A stretch of 64,000 nucleotides of DNA, taken from contig OZ025869.1 of NCBI GenBank assembly GCA_964019415.1, forward strand, positions 2,730,142 through 2,794,141. Reading direction: 5' to 3'. Positions 9,787-22,800 of this stretch are shown piece after piece. Origin of the DNA: Ianthella basta. Taxonomy: Eukaryota > Porifera > Demospongiae > Verongiida > Ianthellidae. The notes beneath the pieces were generated by a model. The model worked only from the letters and a program-made list of their open reading frames with translations. It did no database searches and was not told the DNA's origin. Positions within the stretch are counted from its first letter, which is position 1, and every line of letters begins with the position of its first letter. Both the position numbers and the translations under genes were made by a program.

Positions 9787-12700
9787 CTGCAGGCACTGGG
9801 TCGGGAAACAGGACTGGTGTAGAGTTAAACATGTAAATACAATATATAACTATGTATACATTCTTAACTTCACATCGACGTCATCACTATTGCTTTTTAC
9901 ACACTATATAGTCACACAATACATGACTGACATACACTAACTTACCATTATCAGGACAATCCCAGGACTGCAGTTTAAAGGACAGGTCTATATCTGACAA
10001 GGAAGAATTCCTTCTGATTCCAAGGAGAAGGTAATGACAGAACTGCTCAGGTAGAGTCACACTACTACTATCCAGTGTCAGCTTGTTCATGGAGTTGTTT
10101 CCCGAGAGTGACCTTTCCATCTCCATCAGGACCTCATGATCTATTGCCTGTAGAATATGGCCCCAATAGAGTACATGATCCTCTTAACAGTTTGAGCCAC
10201 AAATGTGGCTCACACTGTGAATACCATTAAGTTGTGCGTATCATCGAGATTGCAAAATTGCTAAAACCAATATATAATTCGATTGAGCATAGCTTTCTCA
10301 ATGCGTATGCAGAATCTGAATGTGATATACACTTACTTATAAATCATAAAGAAAGCTTCAAAGTAGTCAAAATTAGTACAGAAAATGCACATTATCATTG
10401 GGTCCCACACTTATACAAACAAGTTTACAGAGGTTGAAGAGAGATATACCATGCACCAAAATACATCACCTGAGTATGTATGAATATATTTTCTGTTTCC
10501 ACGGAAACTGTGTGGCAGTTGAGATTAGATAGAAAATATTATACCAATAGTTGACTTTGTGGAAATGGTGTTGAACGTTTTCGTACAATTTTGATGTGAC
10601 ATGTACATTGATTGCTTATTGTGCCTTTGCGGCTCTTTTAATGGGCTTTCTACTGGTCTATGTTCAGTGCCCATACAAAACAGCATCACAGAGAAACTGC
10701 GACAGGAAGATGTAGGAAGATGCGCAAGGTACATGCGCTCTCTCTCAAAAGGCATGCACACTCTTTTTGGGGCGCCGAAGGCGCCCCTATATTGTTTTCA
10801 GATTTAGGTATTCGTATGGCTTCATGTTCGTATACATATATATATATATATACAGTGCAAGTTACAATATACACCACTAAAGTAAATAATATAATATAAT
10901 ATAAATAAATAAATTAATAAATAATTCCCAGGGGGGTTGGCGGCCTTCATGAGCATATGCTAGATATGTCTTTGAAGTACGGGAGATTTTAAGACTTTTA
11001 AATGAGACGAAATTTTTAATTCAGTCTTCATTCTTCTGCAAGCAGCCTGCAAAATACTAATATAAATACGCATAGGAGAACACTTAATGTATGGTGCATT
11101 TATATTGATGCATAGTGGTATCTTGTATATTAATGCAACTGGTCTCGTTGAGACATGAAACTTGGTGGACACATCCAAGTGGTCCACCTTCCTATGTTAT
11201 TAGCGGGATTTTTTAATTAGTCTCAAAATGGCTGACAAATGTGAGGTGTACGATTTATTTAACCAGCCAGGCCTGCTCAGTCTTGACACTTGGTGGACCT
11301 AGCCAGATAATCCAACTGTTCATGTCATTAACAGGATTTCTTAATTAGTTGCAAAATGGCCGAGAAAAGCGAGGTTCAATGCATATCCCACCTACCCGGC
11401 CCCGCTAAGTCTTGATACTAAGTGGACATAGTTAGATGGCCCATTTGCTCATGTCATTAGCAGGATTGCTTAATTAGTCACAAAATGGAGGCAATGTTTT
11501 GAACAATCACATTTTGGCACCAATTTGTAGGCATTTGCTGCTATGCTGGAGCAGAGCAGCACCCACATGTACACTTGCTCACAACTATCCAGCCACAATA
11601 TTCAGCTACTATACTACCAATAGATATATACAACCACCATCACCACCACAGTGGAAGTTGCAATGAGTAGTATATTATGTGCTACAGCTGAAAGAAAACA
11701 GACCACCATGCACATGCATCAGGTGCTGCTACCATATACTACTACCACCACCACACAGTGCAAGTTACAATATTACGGCCACCACATGCATTACTAGATG
11801 AAACGACCGCTGCCACCACCACACTGTGCAAGTTTCAATGCATGCATTCAGTATATGCGCCATTGCTCTAGAAAAAAAACACCACCGCCACCACCACCAC
11901 ACAGTGCAAGTTACAATATCGCAGCCACCACCACCTGTGCCAGTAGAGTATCTGTGTCAGTTGGTCATAGAAAAGACCACCAGTGCAAGTTACAGTAGCC
12001 ACCACCACATGTGCCAGTAGAGTATCTGTGCTAGTTGATCATAGATAAAGACCACCAGTGCAAGTTACAGTGGCTCCAGGCCAGCACATGCACGCACCAT
12101 TCGCACCACCACATGTGCCAGAAAGTGAATGCACTCAATGGCTGAAGGAAAAGACCACCAGCGCAAGTTACAGCCAGTCAGTACCTGCACCGCCACCATT
12201 GGAGTGCACGCTGCAGCAAGCAATTGTAACTTGCCCAAGGGCATGCCATTGAATTTCTTCCCATGCACTCTCAATTCAATGGCATGCCCTTAGGCAAGCT
12301 TACATTTGCTTGCTGCAGGGTGCACTCCAATGGCGGCGGTGCAGGTACTGACTGGCTGTAACTTGCGCTGGTGGTCTTTTCCTTCAGCCATTGAGTGCAT
12401 TCACTTTCTGGCACATGTGGTGGTGGGAATGGTGCGTGCATGTGCTGGCCTGGAGCCACTGTAACTTGCACTGGTGGTCTTTATCTATGACCAACTAGCA
12501 CAGATACTCTACTGGCACATGTGGTGGTGGCAGCTGTAACTTGCACTGGTGGTCTTTTCTATGACCAACTGACGCAGATACTCTACTGGCACAGGTGGTG
12601 GTGGCTGCGATATTGTAACTTGCACTGTGTGGTGGTGGTGGCGGTATATATATAAATATATTTCTGTCATTGCAAATGGCGGCGCTCACGTCAATCTTTA

Positions 12701-15700
12701 CAAAGCTTTAAATCCTCTCTAATGACGTTTCGCCATGTTTGAATCGAAGGAAATGTGGTCATAAACATGTGTTAATAGAGTGATACTAATAAAAAGCCTA
12801 AGGAACGTCTCTTCTGCGAGATACAGCTCCAATTATCACTGACGGACATTGTAAAATGGCCGCGCGCTCGACGCTTTCTGTTTGCTAGGCTCAAAACCAT
12901 CTTTCTTTAGATTTCGCCGTGTATCCAAAGAACACAAAGTGTTTCTAGAACATGTTTAAGTAATAGTATTGTGGTAGGAAGCTTACTTAACTGTTTTTTT
13001 TCTGCGAGGTACAGCCCTAAATACAACAGAAGTCTAGTGACCCGTAGGCCAATAATGGGAGACCAGCAAGTCATGACACATAATTACAGACATGATTCGC
13101 TCATAGAGTCATCATAGGGTAGCCTTTTAGCCAGCACACTCCTCCTCCAGGCACAAAGTAACAATTGCTCATTCAGAATGTAATATAGATCAAAAAGCAG
13201 TAGGCAAACATATGACAGTTTGGTAGGGATGCTTTCACTGGATATGGCTGGCTGCTCTGGAGACTTGGAACTCCTGCAAACCCAACGATCTAGTGTGTCT
13301 TTATGTATCTTTCAGGCCAATAACAATACTGTACCCCCAACTATCTGATTTACTGAATGTACATGGGAAAATTGCTAGCAAGTAGTTCGAGGTTCAGGGG
13401 CGCCCTGGTGCCCCACGAGTTTTTTAACTCGAAATACTTGTTTAAGTTGCCCGGACTCCCCTCCGAAGCGTGGGCACTCCTGCTGAAGGTGCAAGCACTC
13501 CCCCATCAAGACACAAACACTTCTTCTCTAGGGACTCGCACATAATGACCCAAATACTCTTTATCCAGGCCAAAGCACTCTCCCGCACAGTGTGAGAACT
13601 CGTTTTATCCCTTTAGTTACCAATGACACAAGCATGTGCCATGGTGAACTAGGCTCAGAAACGTCGCTTTTCTCTGGCTATATACGAGTAGTACCTGTCT
13701 CTTTCACAGGACTTGCAGCAGTGTTAGAGCCTTCCTTCGGCATACCTACCTCATCTGTGTGAAAACAACTGCTTTAGTTTGCGAGCAATATTATGCAATG
13801 TTTTAAGCTTATTGTAAGCTTAGGCATGCATGCGCTGTCATGAATTGGTGTAGGAAATACTCCTGTGATACTGAGTCAAGCAGCAAATGTTCATCATCAT
13901 GGTTTGGGGCTGATAAAAGGCTCGAACAATACGAATATGCATGTGCATTCTGCTCACAGGAGTCTTGTATCACGCAAGGAGTCCGGATTGTGTTTGAGAA
14001 TGCTGTCGAGTGTAATCGACTACTTCTGGGAACAGAGCATTAATTCCTCCTACATCGCTGTTTGAATGGAGAAATGGCCTTAAGGCGTGAAACACAGTAT
14101 AGCAAATTTCCTTGATGCGCAGCCATTTTAATTCCGTAATTGGGTGCATGGCACAAAGTTTACACTTAAACTCTCCCAGGCCACTTAAGTGGCGCACGCA
14201 AGAAACCACGAAAGTTGCATTTTATTATTATCGATTTTATTATACTTGATTATTAGGGCCTAATTTTATTTCAATTGGCATACTATGTTAGCGTTTGCTA
14301 GCAATACGTTCAGTAATAATGGCAGTAAAATGATACGCACATGCATATGTTATACAAGAGACTACAAATACCTATAAGTAATTTTACGGATAGATTGTAG
14401 TTATACGGAGGCCTCGTGCTGTATACGATTGGTTCTGCCTTGTCTGGTAAAGGCCAAAGCACGGAGAAGGACAAAGGTGTACAGGATTGTGTACAGGATT
14501 ACACTCTTCGCAAGTGAAGATCGTCCTCACTCATTTTGCCTTTGAACTACAGACATGGCATTCCTGCTGTCTGGCAGCCTTGCTGGAAAAGTGGCAGTCA
14601 CAAAAGTGTCCAGATGGCGGCCCGTCACCTCATGGTCTTCCTTTCTGCTTTCTGGAGTTGTGCTGGGCTGGGACATCATCTTCTTTGTGACCGAACAGAC
14701 ATACTTCTTCAATGGCATCTCGAAGCAGTGGGAGACTCATGCATCAAGATGTGCGTGTTGATGACCGAGACATTGACGAGGAAGTAGAACAGTCGCATCC
14801 ACCAGCGCCTCGACTTACGGCTGCAACTGTAGAGCATCCTCCGGGAATCAGCCAGATCAACACCTGTCATGTACTGGTTGTAGAGCTTCATGGGCAAAGG
14901 ACAAGAAACATCTTGGCACCGTCCATCCTTTGCTTTCCTGGGTACAGTTGTGTGCGTTCCAGGCTGAGCAATGGTGTTGATGAATGGTACGCACTTGTTG
15001 TCCTTCCGCACTATGCACTCAACCGAACCATTCACCACTGTGCCGACGTGCTCTCTTTGCTTCAGTGCCTTCTGCTGCGCCTTGGTGTCCTTCGTGGAAG
15101 TTGGCCAATTCTTTCTATTGGTACGCGTAGTTGCAATGTAGTACAAGTCATCTTGGAGTAACTCCTGAGCAAGATCAATTGAGGAGAAGAAGTTATCAAA
15201 GTAAAGATGATATCCTATCTTCTTCAGTTTCTGTGTGAGATGCTTGACCACTGTTGCAGACCTTCAGATGACCCCTCTGTGGCACCTGTGTACACCTCAA
15301 CTGTTTGTAGGTAGCCATTGCGAGACACAGCAAGACACCACACCCTGAAGCCCCTCTTCACCGGATTCTGTGGCATGTACTGCTTGTAGCTGCTGTGGCC
15401 CTGGAAAAGTACCATGCCTTCATCAATGGAGACTTCATGGTGTGGAACGTAGAGGTGATTGGAGCTCTTCAGTACCTCATCTAGGAAAGGGTGTATCTTG
15501 AACAGCTTATCATAGCCTTCTTCACCTGGTCTTTTTACTTGGGTGTTGTCATTCAGAGGAAGTGTACGAAGTAGTACCTTGAAGCGGCGGTTGGGCATAC
15601 AATCGGAGATGGCATGAACAGACAAAAGGGGGTTAGTTGACTGGTAGTCAATTGTGGCAGGAAGACGGATGATGCCCATGCAAATCACCATCCCAAGGAA

Positions 15701-18700
15701 CAGCATGATTTCATTTGCTGTTGTAGGATACCATCGGTGTCCATTAGGAGGTGGGTTTTGCTGGGCATACACGTTTGTCTGCTCTGCAATGTGTTCACAT
15801 GTGCCTATACCAAAAACTTGCAGAAAGGCGTCAATTGGAGTGGCATCTCTACTCAATGGATGGGTTGGTCCTGGAGTCTTCCTGAATTCTTTGATCTAAA
15901 AGGCTGGTGGTGTGCTGGTGGAAGTTGGAGTGCTTACAGATGACAAGCTGGAAATAGATTGCCACTAGATGACACCTGGATGGAAGAGTTCACGGGGCCC
16001 ATGCTGGAAGATGGATTGCTGGATACTGGTGAGATTGTGCTTTGCTGTGTATCTGTATCTTCCTCCTCATCCATGTCATCCTCATCTTCATCTAGGACCA
16101 ATTGAGCCCTTGCTTGCTCCAGAGCATCCATCCTGTTGTTGCCGTTCAACTCCCCTTCTTCTCCAGCACAGTCCTCATCTTCAGAGTTCAGCCAGTACTC
16201 CAGCTCTTCAAGAATAGCTTCCAGAGGAACTTTAGTTGATGTTTTGCGTTTCTGTTACTGTATTTGATAAGTAAATGTGTATTCTCGTACATTGCATGAC
16301 CTTATTGTGCTTGAATACGAATGGGTATTAAAATTGTGCGCAGAACTCACTGATTTTGAGGCCATTGCAAGTTTTTGTGAGAAATCGAACAGGCTAGACC
16401 CAAGCAAAACCAGCTCCAGTTGTATACTAAGCGCTGGGTAAGGCAAGTGCTTTGTACAGAGAATACGTGCGCAGAAAACCGTCGGCGAAGTAAAGACGCA
16501 GGTACCTTCGTTTATTGGCAGCTTCATTAGGATCACTATAAATACTTTACTACCCTACTTAAAAGATTTCAAACCACTTTTACTTGAGGTCCACGAGACG
16601 CGGGTCCCATTTTAATTGCCTTATTAATATTCAGTCATGTAGAAGTACAGATTTGTAAACCTTCTTAACTTCTACACTTTGTATCTCCTCCGTAACAATG
16701 TATTTCTTTTCAGAGCGATAGGTAGAGCTAGAGGTAGAGCGATAGAACAAGAGCTGTTGCACCCAATTATGTCAAAATCATTTCAACAAATGAGTCTAAT
16801 GTTCGTATTTCAACCTCACCTGCCATATGTACTAATGAGAGTTTTAAGGCATGAATTACCAGCACATCTCACACTGAAGCTTACCTTACAATCTTGTATG
16901 TGCTCACATCTAATTTCTGTCACATGTTGCAGACACAGCAACTTCACTACTGTGCTGAGTGGAGGCGCCTCCAAGTACACCTTGCCAAAGTGTTCTTTCA
17001 TGGCACCATCTGTGAATAGAAATATGACAACATGTATGCACTCAGTCAACTCTATAAATGGCAGACAAATTCTGCAGCTCATAATGACATTCATTGCCTA
17101 ACATCACACCACAACAGTGACTAGTGGTACACAGTGTCAGTCTGAGAGCAGTTCATGCAGAGCCACTCCATGTAAACACTACCTAGTGGACATGCATGGC
17201 AATGCCACTACAAATGTGGATGCCTCACCATGCTGTGTTACTCATTCTACCCTAACGGAAACTTAACAGATCTTGCTGGCTTTCAAATAAACCCTATAAT
17301 TAAAGTAGATGTATACCTACTCTTACCACAGTTTATGCTTTCCTGGAACATAATATTCTGAAGAAGGCCATCTACATCTCTCCAGTTTTTGGAATCACTA
17401 CCTCCACCTGTAGTCAATGACAATACACTATGAGAGGAGCAGCACTCACTGGCACTGTGTGTTATTCATTCACAGAAGGCTCATTCTTCAAATATACTAC
17501 AAAATTAAAAGTAAACTTAAAACGTGACGAGTGGAACTGGCAACAATACTATCTATTGTACACAGAGTTACACACAGTTAAATGAAAGTTTAACATTTGA
17601 CCTCTGACATTGGTCCATTTCATTTGGGTAATGTAGTCACAAGGTCCAGTAATAAAGTTCTATGAATATGAGTATTGTGGGCAACATCATGCCATACAAA
17701 TAGTGTACAAGGGAAGAAAGTTGTACTTTCTAGTTCTCACAGTACATGAAGTTACACCTATCCCACTGATTAATAAAGTGATTCCATCAAGTAAAACACA
17801 GCATACATGTATAGTGTACTAATGAACATCAAAAAGGCCGTCAACTTCCTTGTGAATACATACAAGAATACACACTGTATAATAGAAACATGTGATGCAC
17901 ATAAAAATGCCTCCCTGATAGGTGACGGCAATTCAAAGTGAAGCATGTCAGAAGCTTGGCTGTCCGCTGTTCCTCCGTTTCAGCAGTAAGGTGCTGTGCC
18001 TGCATGGACCTGTGGCGTTTAAGCCTAGAGGCCTGCTGACAAACTGTTTCCTCAGCTCTGCAGCGCTACTTCCAAGATACTCGGCTGTCAAGTGAGCCCC
18101 CTTCGCGCTGCAATTTCACTTGCTCTTTGCTTCCTGTGCGCTGCAGCTGTACGTGTACGGCACATGTGCAACAGTTGTTACGGTCACCAATGCAACGGTT
18201 GTTACGGTAAGGGTTCTGGATTGAGTTGTAATAGTACTAATAATGGAATTTTCAAGATTCTTCTGTATATGTTCAGTCCTCTCGGCAACCACTACAATAT
18301 CATCAGCAAACAGTAACAGCTAGACGTCAGCACCGTGTGCTCAGGACCACTCAAACAAGAATGCAACTAGCAGAGGCAGTACGGGCATTGACCACTATGT
18401 ATACCACAAAACAGGAGCAGTACTATTCACAGCTGGCAGACAAAGTAGAGGAGGCAACAATGGAGAGCAGACATGCTGCAGTGTGGGTTACCATTAACAT
18501 CATCACTGGCAGGAGGCTCGGACAGAATTGTAACATACTTTCCCCAACAGCGGCTTACCCAATGGAGGAACCACTTCCAACAACTACTCACTGCTGTAGA
18601 TGCAACTGAACCCTGTATTTCCCAGTCAATTGTCACAGAAGAATTGGACATTGACACGGCTCCATCGCAGCTGCTGAAGTGCAACTTGCAGCACGCACAC

Positions 18701-19839
18701 TCAGAAACAAGAAGTGTCCAGGGCTTGATGGCATTCCATCAGAGCTACTGAAGCTAGCTGGCATTCAAGACATCATTCTCCCTAGCCTAAACCTGGCCTT
18801 AGACAATGGGGACACCCCCCATGAATGGAGGCATGCAGTCAGGTCTGTTAAGGTGACAGGAGCTCCTGAACTACAGAGGGATTTCACTCATGTCCCTGGT
18901 AGGGAAACTCTACAACAGAGTGCTGCTCCACCAAATCAGAGGAAAGATAGAACCACTCCTTCGTTACAACCAGAATAGTTTTGATGAATCCCAGAAACCT
19001 GCTGGCCACATCGCAGATCTCGACTATGCTGATGACATAGTCCTTCTGCCAACTCAGCTGACAACGCTCACAACTGCTCACTGCCCTCGAAACCAATGCC
19101 AAAATTGTGGGCCTCAAGATTAACATCTCCAAAACAGAATTCATGCTAGCAGGAGACTTCAGTGAACAACCTGTTCTCACTGCATCAGATGGGCCAATCA
19201 GACAGGTTGATGACTTCAAGTACTTGGGTTGTAGGACAAGGGACTCCAGGAAGGACTTCCTGGTTCGGTGAGCACAGGCATTTGACGCAGCCAATCACAT
19301 GTGGCAAGTGTGGAAGTCAGATATCTCTTGGAACTTGAAGATCCAGTTGTTCCATGTCACAGTTGAGAGTGTCCTCCTGCTTGGCAGTGAGACATGGTAC
19401 ATGACTTGGTGGATGAAAAAGAGGCTGGAAGGAGCATACACTCTACTACTGCGGAAGGCTCTCAACATCAGCTGGAAGCTAAAGAACCCCAACGCTGAAC
19501 TTAATGGAATGCTACCATGGCTGTTCACACTGGTCACAAAGCGGAGACTACAACTAGCTGGCCACTGCTTCAGAGCAAGTGGCACACAATACCAACCTGC
19601 TACGGACCTGGTGTTCTGGCAGAGCCATGAGAAGTTCTGAACTGGTCATTGCAACACCCTAACCCACACCCGTATGCTTAGACGTGACAATGGACTTGAA
19701 TTGGATAAGTTGCACAGAGTTGCCTTGAACAGAGACGAGTGGAGAAACTTGTGCCTTAGGGCTACTTGACATTGATAGAAACATTAGCATCAAACCTCCG
19801 ACTTAACATTGCATGTATTTGTACTGTAGTTGCATTGAC

Positions 19840-19898
<59 letters not shown>

Positions 19899-22800
19899 CG
19901 ATGATGATGATGAAACAGTAGCACCTGCACCTTTGTGTTGGATAGCTGTACACCACCTACAAATTTGTCCATTGCCTCCTTAATTATTTCATCAATATAA
20001 ATGTTAAATAACCACGGCGACATAACACACCCCTGCCAAGCACCTTGTGAAATTGGGTACCATCTTGAGAGTTTTCCATTAACCTGCACACATGCTTGAC
20101 TCGCCCTGTAAAATGACTGACTAGCTCTCAGTAGCTGTCCACTTACTGACCAACATCTTCCATAGGTTTTTCCCTGCATACGCCTTTTCCAAATCAATAC
20201 ACGCTATTGCAATTGTCTTCTGCTTATTCTTCTCCAGAATCTTCCCACTCAACTGCATAATGGTAAAAATCTGAACAGAGCTTCTCCCACTTTGCAAACT
20301 CCCTTGTATTTCGTCATGCTCTCTGTCTTTTTTCTAAGTTGATTATTTAGGATTTTGGAGTATACTATACTTGGTGCACTTAACAAGCCGATCCCTCTGT
20401 AATTGCTACAAGCCAATTTACTGCCTTTCTTATGCAGAGGTACACTAATAACTCTTCTCCAATCTTCAACCACTTCACCCCTCTTCCACATCAATTCTAT
20501 GACTAAGTGTAACCACTTAACTACTACACTCCCTCCTCCTTTTAACATCTCTGCATTGATTCCACACACTCCTGGTGTGTTCCTATTCTTTAGCTTTCCA
20601 ATGGCTGTAGCAACTTCATTGCAACTAATGTCTTCCTCTTCTTGCAAAACACCTGCATCATCTCCACTCACCTCATCTGCCACCTGGGTACCCCCTTGCA
20701 ATAATTCCGCAAAATACTCTCGCCAACATTCTAGGATGCCCTGCTCATCACCGATCACTTGGGCATCAGCAGCACACATTTTATCAGGCTCTTCTCTACT
20801 CCTCTCAGATGTCCTAACTCCCTTCCAAAACCGCTGCTGATTCTTTTGAAATCATCTTGTAAGGACTTGCCCAACTCTGCCCATTCTTCATTTCGTGCTT
20901 GTCTTATTATTCTCCTTGCATTTTTCTTAGCTTTTTGATATACCTCTTTAGCTTCCACTGTCTTCTGCTGCAACCATCTCAGATATGTTACCTTTTTTGT
21001 TTCACAGCTTTCCTTACCTTGTCATTCTATGCACCAACTTGTTCTCTTTCTCCCATCCTTAGACTGTCTTGCCCCACATACCTTTATTGCTGCACCTATC
21101 ACACCCTCCTTATAAACTTCAAGCACACATCTTCCACACTTTCTCCTGTCTCATGTATCGTCTCTTCCCTATTTACACCCAGTTCATTCATCTTCATTAG
21201 CAATTTTGCCTGAAACTTCATGCTCACCTCTCTCACCTCTTTCAGCCGATCTGTCTGAATTGACACATTTTCACCCTTCTTTTCAGCCTTTTGCACCTTG
21301 CACCCCATACTCATCTTCATCACCAGCAAGTAATGGTCACTGCTTACCTCCGCCCCTCTCACCATCTTGACATCCTTCACTCTCATACGAATTTCCCTTC
21401 TTACAACACAATAATCAATAATGCTCTTCAAACCCCTACCTGGACAGACCCACGTAAAATTATGTATATCCTTATGCTGGAACCAAGAGTTCGTCACCAA
21501 CATGTCATTCATGGCACCAAACCTCAACAGCCTATCCCCATTGTCATTCTTCACCTCCTCACCATTTCTGCCTATCACACTTCCCAAGCCTCAGTCCTTC
21601 CCTACTCGAGCATTAAGTTCTCCCATAAGAATCAATGTTTCCTTCCTTCCTAATTACCTTGTCGACAACCACCTGTAGATCACAATAGAAGCATTCCTTT
21701 TCCTTCCTTTTACTATCATCCGTTGGGGCACTTGACCAAGGCCAACCACTCTCTGTCTATCTTCAGTTTCATCACTACTATTCTTTCATTTATACACTGC
21801 CAGCTTTTCACACACCTGCTTACATCCTCTGACAGGAACACTGCCACACCTGCTCTTGATCTATCCTCGCTTACACCAGAATAGCCTACGTAAGAATCCT
21901 CCACATTCTTCGCACCATTTCCTCTCCATTTGTCTCACTAACGCCTAAAATATCAAGCTTACATTTCTTCATCTCTGCAATTACCTCTACATCTTTCCCT
22001 CTTTACAATCGCACATTCCATGCTCCAAATCTGAACAAATCATCCTTCCGGCTTGCTAGCATCTCCGCTGGCAGGTTGTCCTTGACTGTTTCTCTAGCAC
22101 GGCTGTCATGCAGCCGTCATTTTTGAATAAATTATAATATATATACAAAAATAACACGAAATCCCAAATAGACCATGATTATTCGCATCGCTTTGCTTAC
22201 TTATGCTCGATGCTCGGCAAAGTTATGAACAACTGTACATACATGTTGAGGTACAACACCTCATGTCTGACATGCACTAGTGTTTACTCAACAACAACTC
22301 ACCATGAATGGTCAGTGTCTGAAGCTGTCGGGAACACAAAACAGGCTCCAGTAGACGCTTTACCTCTGCGTGAACACCACCACCAGGAAGGTCTACCATG
22401 AGATCTTGGAGTAGAGAATGGTTTCTGAGGCAGTAGCCAAAAGCCATGCTATCATAATTTGTCTTAGGTGACACTTCTACCTCTTCTCCCAGGGCATTTG
22501 GCACTAGTCGACCAACTAAAGCTGTATCTTGAGTTTCAAAGAGTGATTGCATCAGAAGCTCATCAAAGTTTTTGAAACCCCTAATGTTGCTGTTCTGAAG
22601 GAGGTCATAGTGTGCCAGTTTACTGAGTCCTGAATAAAATCTCCATGTCTGTGCCATGTGGAGCTTCCCAAGGTGCTCATCCCAGATTGCACACTGAACT
22701 GTGACCTCCTGTAGTGCAATGTACACTGCACTAAGGAACTCCTGGACGGTGAGGTGAATGAAGTAGAAGCTCTCAGCGATGACAAAGCGCAGCTTGTCTA

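Larger units (their letters stand above)
18240..22090 (-). mobile_element. LINE copy 3, split by LINE copy 2
   Basis: The main part (19914-22090) encodes endonuclease ([19 protein letters not shown] about 21900; [12 protein letters not shown] about 21330), linker and reverse transcriptase ([20 protein letters not shown] about 20390; [19 protein letters not shown] about 20030). It stops at VQVLLF, exactly where FADD should follow. The missing piece continues on the far side of the plus-strand LINE as [20 protein letters not shown] (minus, 18317 down to about 18240). AAACAGTA occurs at both junctions (18308-18315 and 19913-19920). The copy has many frame breaks. Its 5' end shares GCTGGCAGG (22068-22076) with the sister copies. 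It lies in NLR intron 10. Confidence 0.83.

Noticed and set aside
14128-16615. TTAA borders for the second piggyBac at 14128 and 16612
   Set aside because: The adjoining sequences do not form matching inverted repeats, so I give no element ends.
19762-20197. Poly-His frame near 19.85 kb
   Set aside because: It is the (GAT)n repeat read on minus. Only the part before it is reverse transcriptase.
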